A DNA stretch of 64,000 bases from Vulcanisaeta distributa JCM 11216 (GCF_001315985.1 NZ_BBBI01000002.1:164137-228136); one strand, 5' to 3'. Shown: positions 1-9,662, counted from the stretch's first letter. Translations and numbers: made by a program. The notes: generated from the letters alone by a model not told the origin.

Positions 1-1
1 C

Positions 2-370
2 ATTGCCGCTGAGTTATTGAGGAGGGGCGTCATCGAGAGGAATATACCGAGGATTAAGGAAATCTATAGGTCAAAGAGGGACCTAATGCTTCAGGCGTTG
101 AGTGAGTATATGCCTGAGGGCGTTACCTGGACCAAGCCATCGGCCGGCATGTTCATTTGGTTAACAACGCCCGAGAAAATAGACACGGGAGAGATGCTTG
201 GCGCGGCTATTAAGAGGTATGGTGTTGCGTATGTACCTGGTAAGTCATTCTATCCAAATGAGGATAGGCACAACGACATGAGGCTTAACTTCACATATCC
301 GACACCGCAGCAGATACTTGAGGGTATCAGGAGGCTGGCACTGGTCATTAGGGAGTATCTATCTCAATAG
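2..370 (+). CDS. PLP-dependent class I/II aminotransferase, C-terminal part
   Basis: Only the last ~120 residues are inside the window; the frame is open to base 2, so the gene starts upstream. The segment carries a GMFIWL strand, a YVPGKSFYP motif and MRLNFT near the end, the usual layout of the small C-terminal domain of fold-type I aminotransferases of the LysN/MocR-like (2-aminoadipate/aromatic) group; the Arg of MRLNF normally binds the substrate carboxylate. The PLP lysine lies outside the window. Family is fairly sure, the amino-acid substrate is not. Confidence 0.8.
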   Translation: MAAELLRRGVIERNIPRIKEIYRSKRDLMLQALSEYMPEGVTWTKPSAGMFIWLTTPEKIDTGEMLGAAIKRYGVAYVPGKSFYPNEDRHNDMRLNFTYPTPQQILEGIRRLALVIREYLSQ

Positions 371-437
371 TTTCAGTTTTTCTTAGTATTTTCTTATCGG
401 TTTCACGATAGGTCTATTGCAATTATGTTCATGAATC

Positions 438-447
438 CTTATAAATT
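438..447 (+). promoter_or_regulatory. TATA box for the HerA-like gene
   Basis: CTTATAAATT lies 22-31 bases before the ATG at 469 in an AT-rich gap, the archaeal TATA position for a leaderless transcript. Confidence 0.55.
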
Positions 448-468
448 ACTAAGTAGTTTACTAATGTA

Positions 469-2018
469 ATGCAAAGAAGTGATAATAACTCAATTAATAG
501 ATCGGAAATTAATAAACTAGGCGATGTGATAGGAATCGTTGAAAAAAGCATTAATGAAAGCAATAAATTAATACTAACTGTTAGTTCAAGACTTAGTTAT
601 AACGACTTGGTTAATAAGTTCTTCATAGGTTCATACATCATAATAGTAAATCCTTCAACAAGTAACGAAATCCTCCTCAGGATTAATAAGGTTGAACCAA
701 TCATAAATCCACCACCATCAATAAGAGGCGCGAACCCGACATATATTAAGGTAATTGGTGACCCAGTAATCTCACGGATCAAGGAGGGTGGGACCTTCCG
801 TTTTGTATCGCTGTCAGTAATACCTATTATTGGTAGCTTGGTTGTTTATCCTTACATTGATGCAATTAAGGAGTTCCTTGGATTGATGGGTAATCTATTA
901 TTTGGTAGGGCATTGATTAATGGGTATGAAGTACCAATAATGCTCAATGAGGAGGCGCTTAATAAGGGCTTATTAATAATGGGACAGCCAGGTTGTGGTA
1001 AGTCCCTCTTTATTAAGAAATTAATTAAGGAGCTGTACTCAGCAAGCCACTATGAAAATATTATAGTATTTGATAGAACAGGTGAGTACACAAAGGATCT
1101 AGTTGAGAAGGGAATTGATGCCTCAGTATTGATTCCACTGGATGTGATGAAATTGGGTAGGCCAATAGATATTGATGAGTTGAAGAATTACGTGGTTGAT
1201 AAGTTACGCATGCTAGGTTTTCGTAAAAGGAGGGTTAAAATTTCAATAATCAAGTCAAGAAGTGACGGCATCATATTTAATGTTGCTTTTCAAGATGGAG
1301 GCGTTGGTAAGTTAAGTATTATACCATTATCAATTCGGTTTAGGTGGTTTATAGAAAGGGCAATTAATTATTTAGACCCGGAGGTTAGGTATGTTGTTGT
1401 AACGTTAATGATATCAAACGATAAGGCACTTAATACTGTACAGAGCTTCATTAGCGCCATTAAGGATCCTGAGCTAATTAATGCAATAGGAAGAGGCCCT
1501 ATAAATAAGGCCATTGACCTTGCATACTCATTAAGGGATTCGGGATTCTTTGACGCCATTGTTAATGTTGGTAAGGAGGATGTGGAACTTTCTGTTTTTA
1601 GCCCAATGAGGGCCCTAAAGAGTAGGGTAGTGGTTATTGATCTTCACGAACTTCCCAGCTCGTTAATTGGCATATATGAAGTAATCCTCATAGAGGACAT
1701 TATTAAGTGGTTCATGAGTTCAAGAGATAATAAGGTTGTCGTGGTTGTGGACAATGCCGAAGGCTTATGGGCAATAAGGACCTACTGGATGCGCTGATTA
1801 ATAGTGTTAGGATTGGTAGATCCCACGGCATACACTTCATAGTGGCCACTAGGTTATTTTCACGGAAATTATATATGGAGTTTGGTAATCTCATGATAAT
1901 GAGAATGAATAGCTCAATAAAACTTAGTTGTCCCGATAGCCTAAACCTCCTCAATAATGAGTTCGTTCTAGTATCTCCACTGCTGAATATTAATTGTATA
2001 AAGGGCTCAATAGCGTAA
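469..2018 (+). CDS. HerA-like P-loop ATPase (one frameshift)
   Basis: About 516 residues. Walker A GQPGCGKS sits near residue 171 and a Walker B strand VVVVVDNAEG near residue 425; the tail IHFIVATR matches the sensor region of HerA/FtsK-type hexameric ATPases. The N-terminal ~130 residues look like the beta-barrel of HerA. The frame breaks near 1765 (GLW switches to MGNKDLL) and one missing base restores it. This is a divergent paralogue of the true HerA at 53.5 kb and has no NurA beside it; codons are AT-richer than in its neighbours. Role unknown: DNA pumping or a defence or conjugation ATPase are possible. Confidence 0.7.
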
Positions 2019-2051
2019 TTCTTAATTAACGGTTATAGCCCTTTAAAATAT

Positions 2052-2795
2052 ATGGTAACTATAATAGCCGAGTTACCGCCATTAAGAAGAATTGACAACA
2101 CAAGTAATTACTTAGGCATGATAAGTAGTGTTGCTGATTATGTAACGCATGTAGACATCCCTGATTCCACATTTGCAACCCCATCAGCGAATGCAGTACT
2201 CATAGGCGCATTGATCAGACATAGTTATGGTAATGTCGAAGTTATAGCTAACATTAGAGTAGCCGATCACAATAAGGTTGGGCTTACGGCATTAATAATG
2301 GGCGGTCTAGCGAATGGCGTTAGGAACTACCTATTGATGAGGGGCGATCTTGGGCCTGGCGTTACGGCAGTCCCTGATTTAACACCAATAAGTGCCATTA
2401 ATTACCTAAGGAGTATTGAACAAGTCGGTGGTGCTAGGTTCGGCATCTCCATATCTAACTTTGATGAAAGTTACATAAGGGAAAGGTTGGGTGTAAAACC
2501 CGACTTTGCGATGTTACAGTACACATTATCAATGGATGATCTAATGAGGGCCCTTAAGGTGAGTAGGGAGTTCAATGTTGATGTTTACCCAGCATTACTA
2601 ATAATAACAAGTAAATCAGCAAAGGTGATAGGCAGAATACTCAATACCGAAGTCCCGGTAAAGCCAGACCCAATAGGCGATGCCGCTAGGAGAGCCCGTG
2701 AATTACTGCAATACTTCCCTGGTGTTTATCTGTCAGCACCTGGTGATTTTGATGCAATAGTGGAAACAGCCAAGGCCCTAAGGCAGTATTTATGA
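2052..2795 (+). CDS. MetF-like methylene-tetrahydrofolate/pterin reductase-like protein
   Basis: 247 residues, intact. It reads as a short TIM barrel: IAELPPLRR at the start, VTHVDIPDST, then EVIANIRVADHN and a YLLMRGD strand, as in the methylenetetrahydrofolate reductase family (MetF), whose enzymes reduce the C1-carrier for methionine synthesis. The archaeal version is shorter than bacterial MetF (~290) and the flavin-site residues cannot be confirmed by eye. It ends six bases inside the converging Mrp gene. The family call is moderately sure; the natural C1 carrier is inferred. Confidence 0.6.
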   Translation: MVTIIAELPPLRRIDNTSNYLGMISSVADYVTHVDIPDSTFATPSANAVLIGALIRHSYGNVEVIANIRVADHNKVGLTALIMGGLANGVRNYLLMRGDLGPGVTAVPDLTPISAINYLRSIEQVGGARFGISISNFDESYIRERLGVKPDFAMLQYTLSMDDLMRALKVSREFNVDVYPALLIITSKSAKVIGRILNTEVPVKPDPIGDAARRARELLQYFPGVYLSAPGDFDAIVETAKALRQYL

Positions 2796-3755
2796 TTCAT
2801 CCTGTTCCTCATTTTCCTCCTCGCCAGGTAACTTAAGTAATGACCTTACCTGCTTCTTAGCGGTGGTTTCGACCTTAGCCTCTAGCTTGTCCTTATACAT
2901 GGCTATTATTGTATCCACGATACTCAGTATCGCCCTAGCCGTATCCGACGTGGAGTACTTCATTAGGAAGGGCTCGCCAAGGTCATTGGACTCCCCCCCA
3001 ATCCTTGGGTCAAGAGGTATCATGCCGAGGTACGGCACACCGTACTTATCAGCCATCTCCTTACCAATCAGCTTCCCAAAGATGTAGTACGTCTTCCCGG
3101 ACTCAGGGCAGTAGAAGCAGCACATGTTCTCAACGACGCCAGTTACTGGTATCTTAACCTTCCTCGAGAAATCAATGGCCTTCTGCACGATCCTCTTCGA
3201 AACATCGCTTGGCGCAGTCACTATTATGCTACCGGTCATCTCGTTAGCGAGGGCCTGGGCTATCGTTAATGGGGGGGCATCGCCGGTACCCGGCGGTAAA
3301 TCAATGAACAAGGCATCCAACTCGCCCCAGCGCACATTACCTAGGAAGTCCTTAATCGCCCTGTCAACCAATGGGCCCCTCCAAATAACGGCCGTATCGT
3401 CAGTGGGCAGTAGGAAGTCCATGGAGACCACCTTTATGCCGAATGGGCCCTCGGCAGGTATTATCTTCTCATCCTCACTAAGGTAAAGATTAGCACCAAC
3501 CAAGCCAAGCAACTTAGGTATTGTCGGGCCATACACATCAGCATCAAGTATACCAACCCTATAACCCCTCATTGCGAAGCCCAGCGCCAGGCTTGCCGTG
3601 ACGAAACTCTTACCAACACCGCCCTTACCACTCATTATTGCGAATTTAGTCTTAATTGTCTTCATTGTCTGGGCTATCTCGCCTGTGTCTAATGGCCCTG
3701 CCTTCTGCACAGAGACCCTGATCTTACCCCCGCCTTGGCTACCTTGTGATGACAT
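2790..3755 (-). CDS. Mrp/NBP35-type Fe-S carrier ATPase
   Basis: 321 residues. The deviant Walker A MSGKGGVGKS (near residue 41), the switch ILDADVYGP, the DLPPGTGD motif and a CCFYC cysteine pair near residue 211 identify the Mrp/ApbC/NBP35 family, which binds a labile Fe-S cluster between two subunits and hands it to apo-proteins. Two in-frame runs of seven (at ~2993 and ~3271) add a Gly and a Pro: GDAPPL where the family has GDAPL, and RIGGE. The C-tail is acidic (E/D rich). It converges with the MetF-like gene. Confidence 0.9.
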   Translation of the reverse strand: MSSQGSQGGGKIRVSVQKAGPLDTGEIAQTMKTIKTKFAIMSGKGGVGKSFVTASLALGFAMRGYRVGILDADVYGPTIPKLLGLVGANLYLSEDEKIIPAEGPFGIKVVSMDFLLPTDDTAVIWRGPLVDRAIKDFLGNVRWGELDALFIDLPPGTGDAPPLTIAQALANEMTGSIIVTAPSDVSKRIVQKAIDFSRKVKIPVTGVVENMCCFYCPESGKTYYIFGKLIGKEMADKYGVPYLGMIPLDPRIGGESNDLGEPFLMKYSTSDTARAILSIVDTIIAMYKDKLEAKVETTAKKQVRSLLKLPGEEENEEQDES

Positions 3756-3810
3756 GCGTATTACAACTACACTTGATGTATTTAAAAATCAAACTCCTTA
3801 AGTTATTATT

Positions 3811-6051
3811 TTAGTACTGCGATATGAAGTCCTCAACCTTCGGAATCTCCTTAGGCAATCCCTTCCTCTCCCTTACCTTCATCACCATATCAACAAGCAT
3901 GTTCTCAGGCACTGGCGACCACCTCGCGAACTGAAGGCTCCAGAACACCCTACCAGCAGTGGCGCTTCTAAGCTCGTCACTCAGGGTGAACGACTCCATA
4001 ACAGGTATCTCACCCTTAATCGTCACCATGTACTCGGACTGAACCATATCAATGACCTTACCCCCCCTGTGCCTATTCAACACGCCAATCACCGAGCCAA
4101 TGTTCTCCTGCGTCGTCTTAGCCTCTATCGACAGCATTGGCTCGAGCAGTGTCGGCTTGGCCGCCAGTATTCCAGCCATTATGGCATTCTTCGCGGCAGG
4201 CATTATCTGGGCCGGGCCCCCCCTGTGCGCTGGGTCCTCGTGAACCACCGCATCATGCAGTATCACCTTTATACCCCCCCTAACGCTCCTGGGCCAGTGG
4301 GCCTGCCTGTATTGACCACCTAAAGCCCTGCACTATGTAATCCCTGATCTCCCTTAGGTATTGGATACCCGTTGTCTTATCAACGAAGACGTTGATGTAC
4401 TGCTCATCGACAGCCCATATGCCCTGGCCTCATCAGCATCCCAACCAGCCTTCTCCCTAAGTATCTTGGCCCTATCCCTCGGGTCCTGGTCGTCAGTGAC
4501 CTCGCCAAACTGAATTAACCTAATGGTCTCCTCATCAAGCGGCTCAACACTTATGTAAAGCCTATTGTGCTTATTCGGCGACTTCCCCCCCTCGAACGTT
4601 GGTGACGCGGCCCTGACAGTCTCCCTAAACCTAACCAGCGGCTGAGATACCGTGAAGTCAAGTTTAGTCCTCTCCTTGAGTAACCACGTGGCTATCTCCA
4701 GGTGTAGCGTACCAACACCACTAAGCAGTACCTGGCCCGTCTCCTCATCAATCTTCAGGCTTAGTGTTGGGTCCTCAATAGTCAACTCCCTAAGGCCCTC
4801 AACGAGCTTCGCCAGGTCATTCGGGTTCTTGGGCTCTATGGCCACCGTGACCACGGGCTCACTTATGTACTTCATCCTCTCGAATGGAGCAGCCACGTCC
4901 TTAATCGAGGCGGCCACTATGGTCTCGCCAGCCCTCGCATCATCAACACCCAGCAAAGCAACTATGTTGCCGGCCGGCACCTCGGGTATTACGATCCTGT
5001 TCGGGCCCATGTATAGGTAAGTCTGTAGAACCCTCTTCGCTGTCTTGGCATTTATTAGGTAGACCTCGTCACCCTCCCTAATAGTGCCGCTAAACACCCT
5101 GCCGGTGGCTATTAAGCCAGCGTGTGGATCCTTGTTCATCTTACTGACGGCTATCACCGTTGGCCCATCTGGGTCAGCCTCAAGCAATGCCTTACCAAGT
5201 GGTGAGTTCAGGTCGCCCCCCCTCCAGATCTTCGGTATCCTATACTTCTGGGCTACGTTTGGTGGTGGTACGTGCTCAACAATCATGTTCAAGATAGCCC
5301 TATATAGTGGGAATTCCTGCGCCAGTTCATCGACGTAGTTCTTCTCGTAGGCATCAACGATATTACTGAACTTAAGACCCGCCTTAGCGGCCTGCGGTAT
5401 CGTCACACCCCCCCACTTATGGAGCGCTGAGCCAAGCGCGACCTGCCCCCCCTTGGATGGGTCGACCTTCCACTTGTCCTTGAAGGCTGGGTCCGCGTAC
5501 ATGTCGATTAGGTTGTTGAAGTCCTTAACTATCTCAATGATCCTCTGCTGAATCTCATTTGGGTTAAGCCTTAGCTCCTTGATTAACCTATCAATCTTAT
5601 TAATAAAGAGTACGGGCCTAACCATCTCCTCCATTGCCTGCCTGACCACAGTCTCTGTCTGCGTCATAACGCCCTCAACCGCATCAACAACGACTAACGC
5701 GCCATCCATAACCCTGAGGGACCTCGTAACATGGCCCGTGAAGTCCACGTGACCCGGCGTATCAACGAAATTAATTATGTACGGCTTACCCTCATACTCG
5801 AAGTACAGGCTTATGTTGGCGGCCTTAACAGTCATCTGCCTTAACTGCTCGATCTCGACATAGTCCATTGCCAATGCCTTACCAGCGACCTTGGGGGGGC
5901 TAAGTAAACCAGCGCCCATTAGTAGTGAGTCTGTGGTTGTTGTCTTGCCGTGATCAACATGAGCAAGAGTACCTGCGTTTCTAACCTGGGCGGGATTTCG
6001 CATCATTGATAGTATGTCCTCGATTTTCTTCTCAATGATCCTAACTGCCAT
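3811..6051 (-). CDS. fusA: Translation elongation factor 2 (aEF-2), frameshifted
   Basis: The GTPase that drives ribosomal translocation. G-domain motifs AHVDHGKTT, DTPGHVDF and NKIDR are all present, as are domain IV/V landmarks SGVGTLHLE, DAVVHEDPAHRG and RYWSP-like RWSPVP; the length (~745) fits. The frame breaks near 4430 (a run of four G reads as three, so IWAVDEQ becomes YGLSMS) and near 4270 (two bases missing before RGGIKV). In-frame runs of seven add single residues at invariant places: SPPKV, KGGQV, KWGGV, WRGGD, EGGKS, HRGGP and HRGGK, where the family as I recall has one Pro or Gly. An essential single-copy gene in this state signals sequence error. Confidence 0.95.
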
Positions 6052-6234
6052 CGATAATCACAACCCAGCGTTAAGTAGTCCTAATAAACCTTTCTGATGA
6101 CGATATGGATAATGCCAAGTGAGGTTATTCATGATTCACCAAGTACCTACTACACGTGTTGATTAATGAATTCAATGAATCAGAACAATTGAGGTAATAC
6201 TCGGCATTGATTGAGTAATTAGTAACTAACCTAT

Positions 6235-6756
6235 TTAATTCATTAATAATAAGCTCCCTCGAAACCCCCCCGAGTATCCTCTCTTACATTCTATTCCCAA
6301 TGAATAATCAATCAACAGGTAGTAAGTAGATGGTACGGCAATTTCCAGGGGCAAGGTCTCCAGTAGTAATTCCTTAGCCACACTAAGGTGAATGCTGCCA
6401 TGCCTAAGGTAACGCCCACCACCAACACCGACCAAGTGGGCAATCTCGTGAGCAAGGACCTGCCAACCCCCCCAGTAGGCAGCGCAATCACCAAACTCAC
6501 GCCTAATACGACTAACCCCCCCAATGTGGATGCTGACGGACCTAAACCTCCTAATATACATTACATAACCATAAACACGCCTATAACCTACATTACCATG
6601 AACATAAACACTACGTAAGTCCCCAGGAACACCAAAGTAATGAGCGTTATTAAACATGGAAATTACAAAGTCCACGATACGCTTAGCACCAGCGCCATAG
6701 GCACTGAGCAAACTAATGATGGAGTAACTAACATTATACCTAACACCATTGCTCAA
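6235..6756 (-). CDS. Small putative zinc metallopeptidase (HEXXH)
   Basis: 173 residues. LAHEIAHLVG at residues 101-110 is a canonical HEXXH zinc/catalytic motif (His103, Glu104, His107), preceded by aromatic-rich beta segments. A third ligand may be His or Glu in the following 30 residues (RHGSIHLS, KELLLE). No signal peptide, so probably cytoplasmic. Three G7 runs (YWGGW, HIGGV, SGGFR) probably each carry one surplus Gly. I do not recognise the exact family; it resembles minimal gluzincin/zincin folds. The C-terminal ~20 residues may be altered by an undetected shift. Confidence 0.55.
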   Translation of the reverse strand: MSNGVRYNVSYSIISLLSAYGAGAKRIVDFVISMFNNAHYFGVPGDLRSVYVHGNVGYRRVYGYVMYIRRFRSVSIHIGGVSRIRREFGDCAAYWGGWQVLAHEIAHLVGVGGGRYLRHGSIHLSVAKELLLETLPLEIAVPSTYYLLIDYSLGIECKRGYSGGFRGSLLLMN

Positions 6757-6805
6757 TACCTTAATCCACAGTGAGGAGGCAACGGCATTAATTTATAAGT
6801 AAAAC

Positions 6806-6862
6806 CCATCAGTTCCAGGCTAATCTCCTCATTAATCGGCGGAGGTGCATATCATCATCATT
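6806..6862 (-). ncRNA. Box C/D guide sRNA
   Basis: On the minus strand: box C TGATGA (6852-6857), a 12-base guide, D' CCGA (6836-6839), a 4-base spacer, C' TGAGGA (6826-6831), a 13-base guide and box D CTGA (6809-6812). Length, order and spacing match archaeal C/D sRNAs that direct 2'-O-methylation of rRNA or tRNA through fibrillarin, Nop5 and L7Ae. It lies in the gap between divergent genes and shares its variant D' (CCGA) and C' (TGAGGA) with the sRNA at 56.9 kb. Targets were not assigned. Confidence 0.7.
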
Positions 6863-6884
6863 AAGTAACTAATGTCTGACTATG

Positions 6885-6893
6885 CTTATAAAG
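6885..6893 (+). promoter_or_regulatory. TATA box for the MBL-fold gene
   Basis: CTTATAAAG is 21-29 bases before ATG 6914. It argues against the longer reading from 6872 and for a leaderless mRNA starting at 6914. Confidence 0.55.
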
Positions 6894-6913
6894 TATTTAG
6901 CGCCATAAAGATA

Positions 6914-7604
6914 ATGGTCAAGTGGGTTAAACTCACAGTAATTAATGACAACAAACCAAACCCACCACTACTAAATGACTGGGGATGGAGCGTACTTATC
7001 GAGACGGATAAGTGGACCCTGCTTTATGACGCAGATACGGAGTCGAGGGTTATGGAGAATAATGTAAGGGCCTTGGGCATAGACCTCAATAGGGTTGATG
7101 CCGCCTTCCTTAGTCATTACCATGCCGACCACTATGGTGGGTTTAAGTACGTTGGTGAGGTTAGGAGGGGGGTTAACGGTGTATGTTCCCGAGGTCGATA
7201 ACGTATTACGCAGGTGGGGTCTTAACCCAGTTACTGTTGGGGATTCGAGGGAGGTACTTGAGGATGCCTTTACGACAGGCGTCATGAGCGGTATGGGTGT
7301 TTATGAGCATTCATTGATCATTAGGTTGAGTGGTTATGGTTCTATCGTTGTCGTTGGTTGTTCCCACCCGGGCATTGATAATATCGTGAGGAGGAGCCGT
7401 GAATTGCTCGGTGATGTTTACCTGGTAATTGGTGGTTTCCATGGACCATCTAGGCAACAGCTTGATGTTGTCGCTAAGTACTCAAGGTATGTATGCCCAG
7501 CTCATTGCTCTGGTGATGAGGCTAGGCGCTACGTGAGTGTGGCTTATAGGGATAAGTATTGTGATGTTAAGACCGGTACCGTGATTAACCTACCAATGGG
7601 TTGA
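6914..7604 (+). CDS. MBL-fold metallo-hydrolase, MptA-like/DHPS-like subfamily (one frameshift)
   Basis: About 230 residues. The metal motif LSHYHADHYGGF, then GCSHPGI, GGFHG and a final PAHCSGDEA give the ordered metal ligands of the metallo-beta-lactamase fold, in the arrangement of the subfamily annotated in archaea as ribofuranosylaminobenzene phosphate synthase-like. Substrate unknown. The frame breaks at the six-G run 7167-7172; five G restores RRGLTVYVP. Start 6914 was chosen because a TATA box sits just upstream. Confidence 0.75.
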
Positions 7605-7650
7605 CTCAACTAGAATGGTTCTTAAATTAGTGTGGCACCGTTAGCTGGTA

Positions 7651-7938
7651 ATGGCTAGTAAGGACGTGGTTTTCAATGAGGTTAGGAGGGTTAATGGGGG
7701 GGGAGTGGGGGTGATTAGGGGGGGTAGGGTTAGGAGTAGGTCTAGGCCAAGTACTTGGCACAGCGTTGAGGTTAGGATTAGGAGGTTGAGGAGTGGTGAG
7801 GTTGCCGTGGTTGGTAAGTGCGATTGTGAGGCGTTTACTAAGGGTCACATGGTTTGCTGGCATATACTTCATTTAGCCAACGTTTTCATTAGGAATAGGC
7901 GTAAATTAATTAATGGCCTTGGTGTGACAGTCAATTAG
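7651..7938 (+). CDS. SWIM zinc-finger protein
   Basis: 95 residues. KCDCEAF followed by MVCWHIL is the CxC...CxH signature of the SWIM zinc-binding domain (residues ~54-72), with the usual VEVRIRRLRSGEVAVVGKC lead-in. The N-terminal 35 residues are Gly/Arg rich. SWIM modules occur alone in many archaea, sometimes linked to recombination factors such as Shu/Sws1-like pairs; its partner here is unknown. Runs G8 (~7686) and G7 (~7718) probably add residues to the N-terminal stretch. Confidence 0.75.
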   Translation: MASKDVVFNEVRRVNGGGVGVIRGGRVRSRSRPSTWHSVEVRIRRLRSGEVAVVGKCDCEAFTKGHMVCWHILHLANVFIRNRRKLINGLGVTVN

Positions 7939-7981
7939 CAATAGAAAAAGCTTTAAGCAAAAAGACCACCAACTCAATGAT

Positions 7982-8569
7982 ATGCTTAGCCTACTGGCAA
8001 TTGCAGTATTCATATACCTGACAGGGAATGGTTCGCAGGTCATGATAAATGTAACGACTCAGTCACCGGTAATGCTAGTGAACATAACGCTACCTGTACA
8101 ACCCCTAGGCCCAATAACTGTTGCAAATAGTACCGGCCAGTTAATACCATTTTACGTAAGGGGGGGTAATCAGTTATACACCACAACGGTAGGCCCAGGC
8201 AACATAACAATAACATACACACCATACATAGATACCCTAAGCAATGGAACACTACAACTCCAGGTAAACACAGACTACGAAACCCAAATCTTCATGGCCA
8301 ATAACGTACTACCAACATCAATACCAATAAACATACAGAACTTCCAAGCCACAGGCAATGGAGCAATCATAACATTGGCACCAGGAAACTACACAATAAA
8401 CTTCATAATAACAGGCCAGGTAAACACCACGAAGGCATCAACCACACAGCAGCCCGTAAGGACAACCACAACGCAGCCGGTACCTTTCTCGACACTTGAC
8501 TACGTAATAGTCATAGTAATAGTAGTACTGCTCCTATCAATACTACTAATCATTAGACGCAGGAGATGA
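7982..8569 (+). CDS. Cell-surface protein with C-terminal membrane anchor
   Basis: 195 residues: hydrophobic N-terminal signal (LSLLAIAVFIYLTG), a beta-rich outer domain with many N-x-S/T sites, a Thr/Pro/Gln linker (TTTQPVP) and a C-terminal transmembrane helix (VIVIVIVVLLLSILLII) ending in four basic residues. This is the layout of archaeal type I membrane surface proteins, such as thermopsin-like tails or S-layer-associated proteins. The outer domain is not recognised. A TATA-like AAAAAGCTTTAAGC precedes the start by about 25 bases. Confidence 0.6.
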   Translation: MLSLLAIAVFIYLTGNGSQVMINVTTQSPVMLVNITLPVQPLGPITVANSTGQLIPFYVRGGNQLYTTTVGPGNITITYTPYIDTLSNGTLQLQVNTDYETQIFMANNVLPTSIPINIQNFQATGNGAIITLAPGNYTINFIITGQVNTTKASTTQQPVRTTTTQPVPFSTLDYVIVIVIVVLLLSILLIIRRRR

Positions 8570-8626
8570 TTACAAGGAGAATAGAGACAAAACATTAATA
8601 ATTAATAAAATCAATACTGAGTAACC

Positions 8627-9103
8627 ATGAGCTTAAAAACACCACCATACACATTCGACGATTTCCAGGTAGGCATGAAAATGAAGTCCCAGGGATTAAC
8701 CATAACGGAATCACACATCGTACAATTCGCAGAACTAACAGGCGATTACAACCCACTACACGTGGATGACGTATTCGCAAGGGAAACAATATTCGAGGGA
8801 AGGGTTGCACATGGACTACTCGTGCAGTCACTTGCCGTAGGCCTTTTCGCACCGCTTGTGGCAGGGACTACAATAGCCCTACTTGAGGTTAACTCAAGGT
8901 TCCTGAGACCCGTTAAGATTGGCGATACGATATACGTGGAGTCCGAGGTAATCGATAAGAAACCAAGCGAAAAATACAACGGCGGAATAATAACCTTCAA
9001 ACACGAGGTCAAAAACCAAAGAGGAGAAACCGTAGCCACGATAGACGTAAAACTACTAATAGCAAGAGGACCAGCAACAAAGAAGAACGTACTCAAGACA
9101 TAA
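8627..9103 (+). CDS. MaoC-type (R)-specific enoyl-CoA hydratase
   Basis: 158 residues, intact. GDYNPLHVD with an Ala-Phe-Ala tail is the catalytic hydratase-2 motif (Asp and His of a hot-dog fold), followed by VAHGLLVQSL and SRFLRPVKIGDTI, typical of MaoC dehydratases that hydrate trans-2-enoyl-CoA. Likely cytoplasmic in CoA-ester or fatty-acid metabolism. It stands alone between a surface-protein gene and tRNA-Gln, so the pathway is not indicated. Confidence 0.85.
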   Translation: MSLKTPPYTFDDFQVGMKMKSQGLTITESHIVQFAELTGDYNPLHVDDVFARETIFEGRVAHGLLVQSLAVGLFAPLVAGTTIALLEVNSRFLRPVKIGDTIYVESEVIDKKPSEKYNGGIITFKHEVKNQRGETVATIDVKLLIARGPATKKNVLKT

Positions 9104-9157
9104 GACCGTAAAACATGACAAGTAGCGCTTTTAAACCAGCCCTCTTCTACTATTAAC

Positions 9158-9233
9158 AGCCGGGTCGTCTAGCGGCCAAGGATGGCGGGCTTTGGACCCG
9201 TTGACCCCGGTTCGAATCCGGGCCCGGCTACCA
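9158..9233 (+). tRNA. tRNA-Gln (anticodon TTG), CCA encoded
   Basis: A seven-pair acceptor stem (AGCCGGG with CCCGGCT), anticodon loop CTTTGGA closed by GCGGG/CCCGT, and a T arm with TTCGAAT; discriminator A at 9230 and genomic CCA at 9231-9233. No intron. A TATA-like TTTTAAA sits about 27 bases upstream. It has no expanded G or C run; its C4 in the T arm remains four. Confidence 0.95.
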
Positions 9234-9405
9234 ACACCGAGTCATTCCCGATCTTCGCATCAACTCCCCATACATTGGGAAGGTTAGGACGGATGAGGCG
9301 CACGTCAGTAACAGCTTGCTTTATGAAGCCCCCCCTAGGTTCCTCAATTATAGGAATTGACACCACCTCTCAAGGGCGTCGTGCTTGAAAGGAAGGCAAC
9401 ATTTA

Positions 9406-9570
9406 ATGATAAGCCAAGGTGTTCCAGAGAGCATCGTGAATATACTCCGGGGCAGGGCTCCACCCATTGAGCACCGAGTCTTAGTCGAGTATTATTGGTC
9501 ACTAAGACACGAGGAGCTAAGGCAATGGTACCTAAGGCACGTACCGTGCTACTGTGCTTGTGAAAAGTAA
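9406..9570 (+). CDS. Small unknown protein with HEELRxWYLRHxPCxCxC tail
   Basis: 54 residues from ATG 9406 (a TTG at 9385 is in frame). The C-terminus reads RHEELRQWYLRHVPCYCAC, with a possible Cys cluster. A decayed copy with 13 of 15 matching residues over RHEELRxWYLRHxPC lies at 11822-11933. Being duplicated and conserved at protein level suggests a real gene. Function is not recognised; it lies just downstream of tRNA-Gln, a common integration site. Confidence 0.45.
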   Translation: MISQGVPESIVNILRGRAPPIEHRVLVEYYWSLRHEELRQWYLRHVPCYCACEK

Positions 9571-9662
9571 TTGAGGTCGTGAATTAAAGTTTACAAGAAC
9601 GATTCTGCGTAATCATGCAGGTTAGACTTATATACTTAGAGGGTTGTTTATTTAATAATAAG

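Noticed and set aside
3124..3486. Plus-strand frame opposite the Mrp gene
   Set aside because: Antisense shadow of a well-conserved gene; the same applies to long frames opposite EF-2, RtcA and uL2.
3811..6051. Programmed frameshifting in EF-2 and other genes
   Set aside because: Breaks occur at unrelated places in at least 30 genes without common slippery sites or stimulatory hairpins, and are fixed by simple one- or two-base changes.
6090..6140. CTGATGA...TGAGG pattern resembling a C/D sRNA
   Set aside because: No acceptable D or D' box at the required distances.
9169..9366. 65-residue minus-strand frame starting MVSIPIIEEPRGG
   Set aside because: Its last third is the reverse of tRNA-Gln. 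The first ~40 codons look somewhat protein-like and may be a remnant, but no start, family or homologue supports it.
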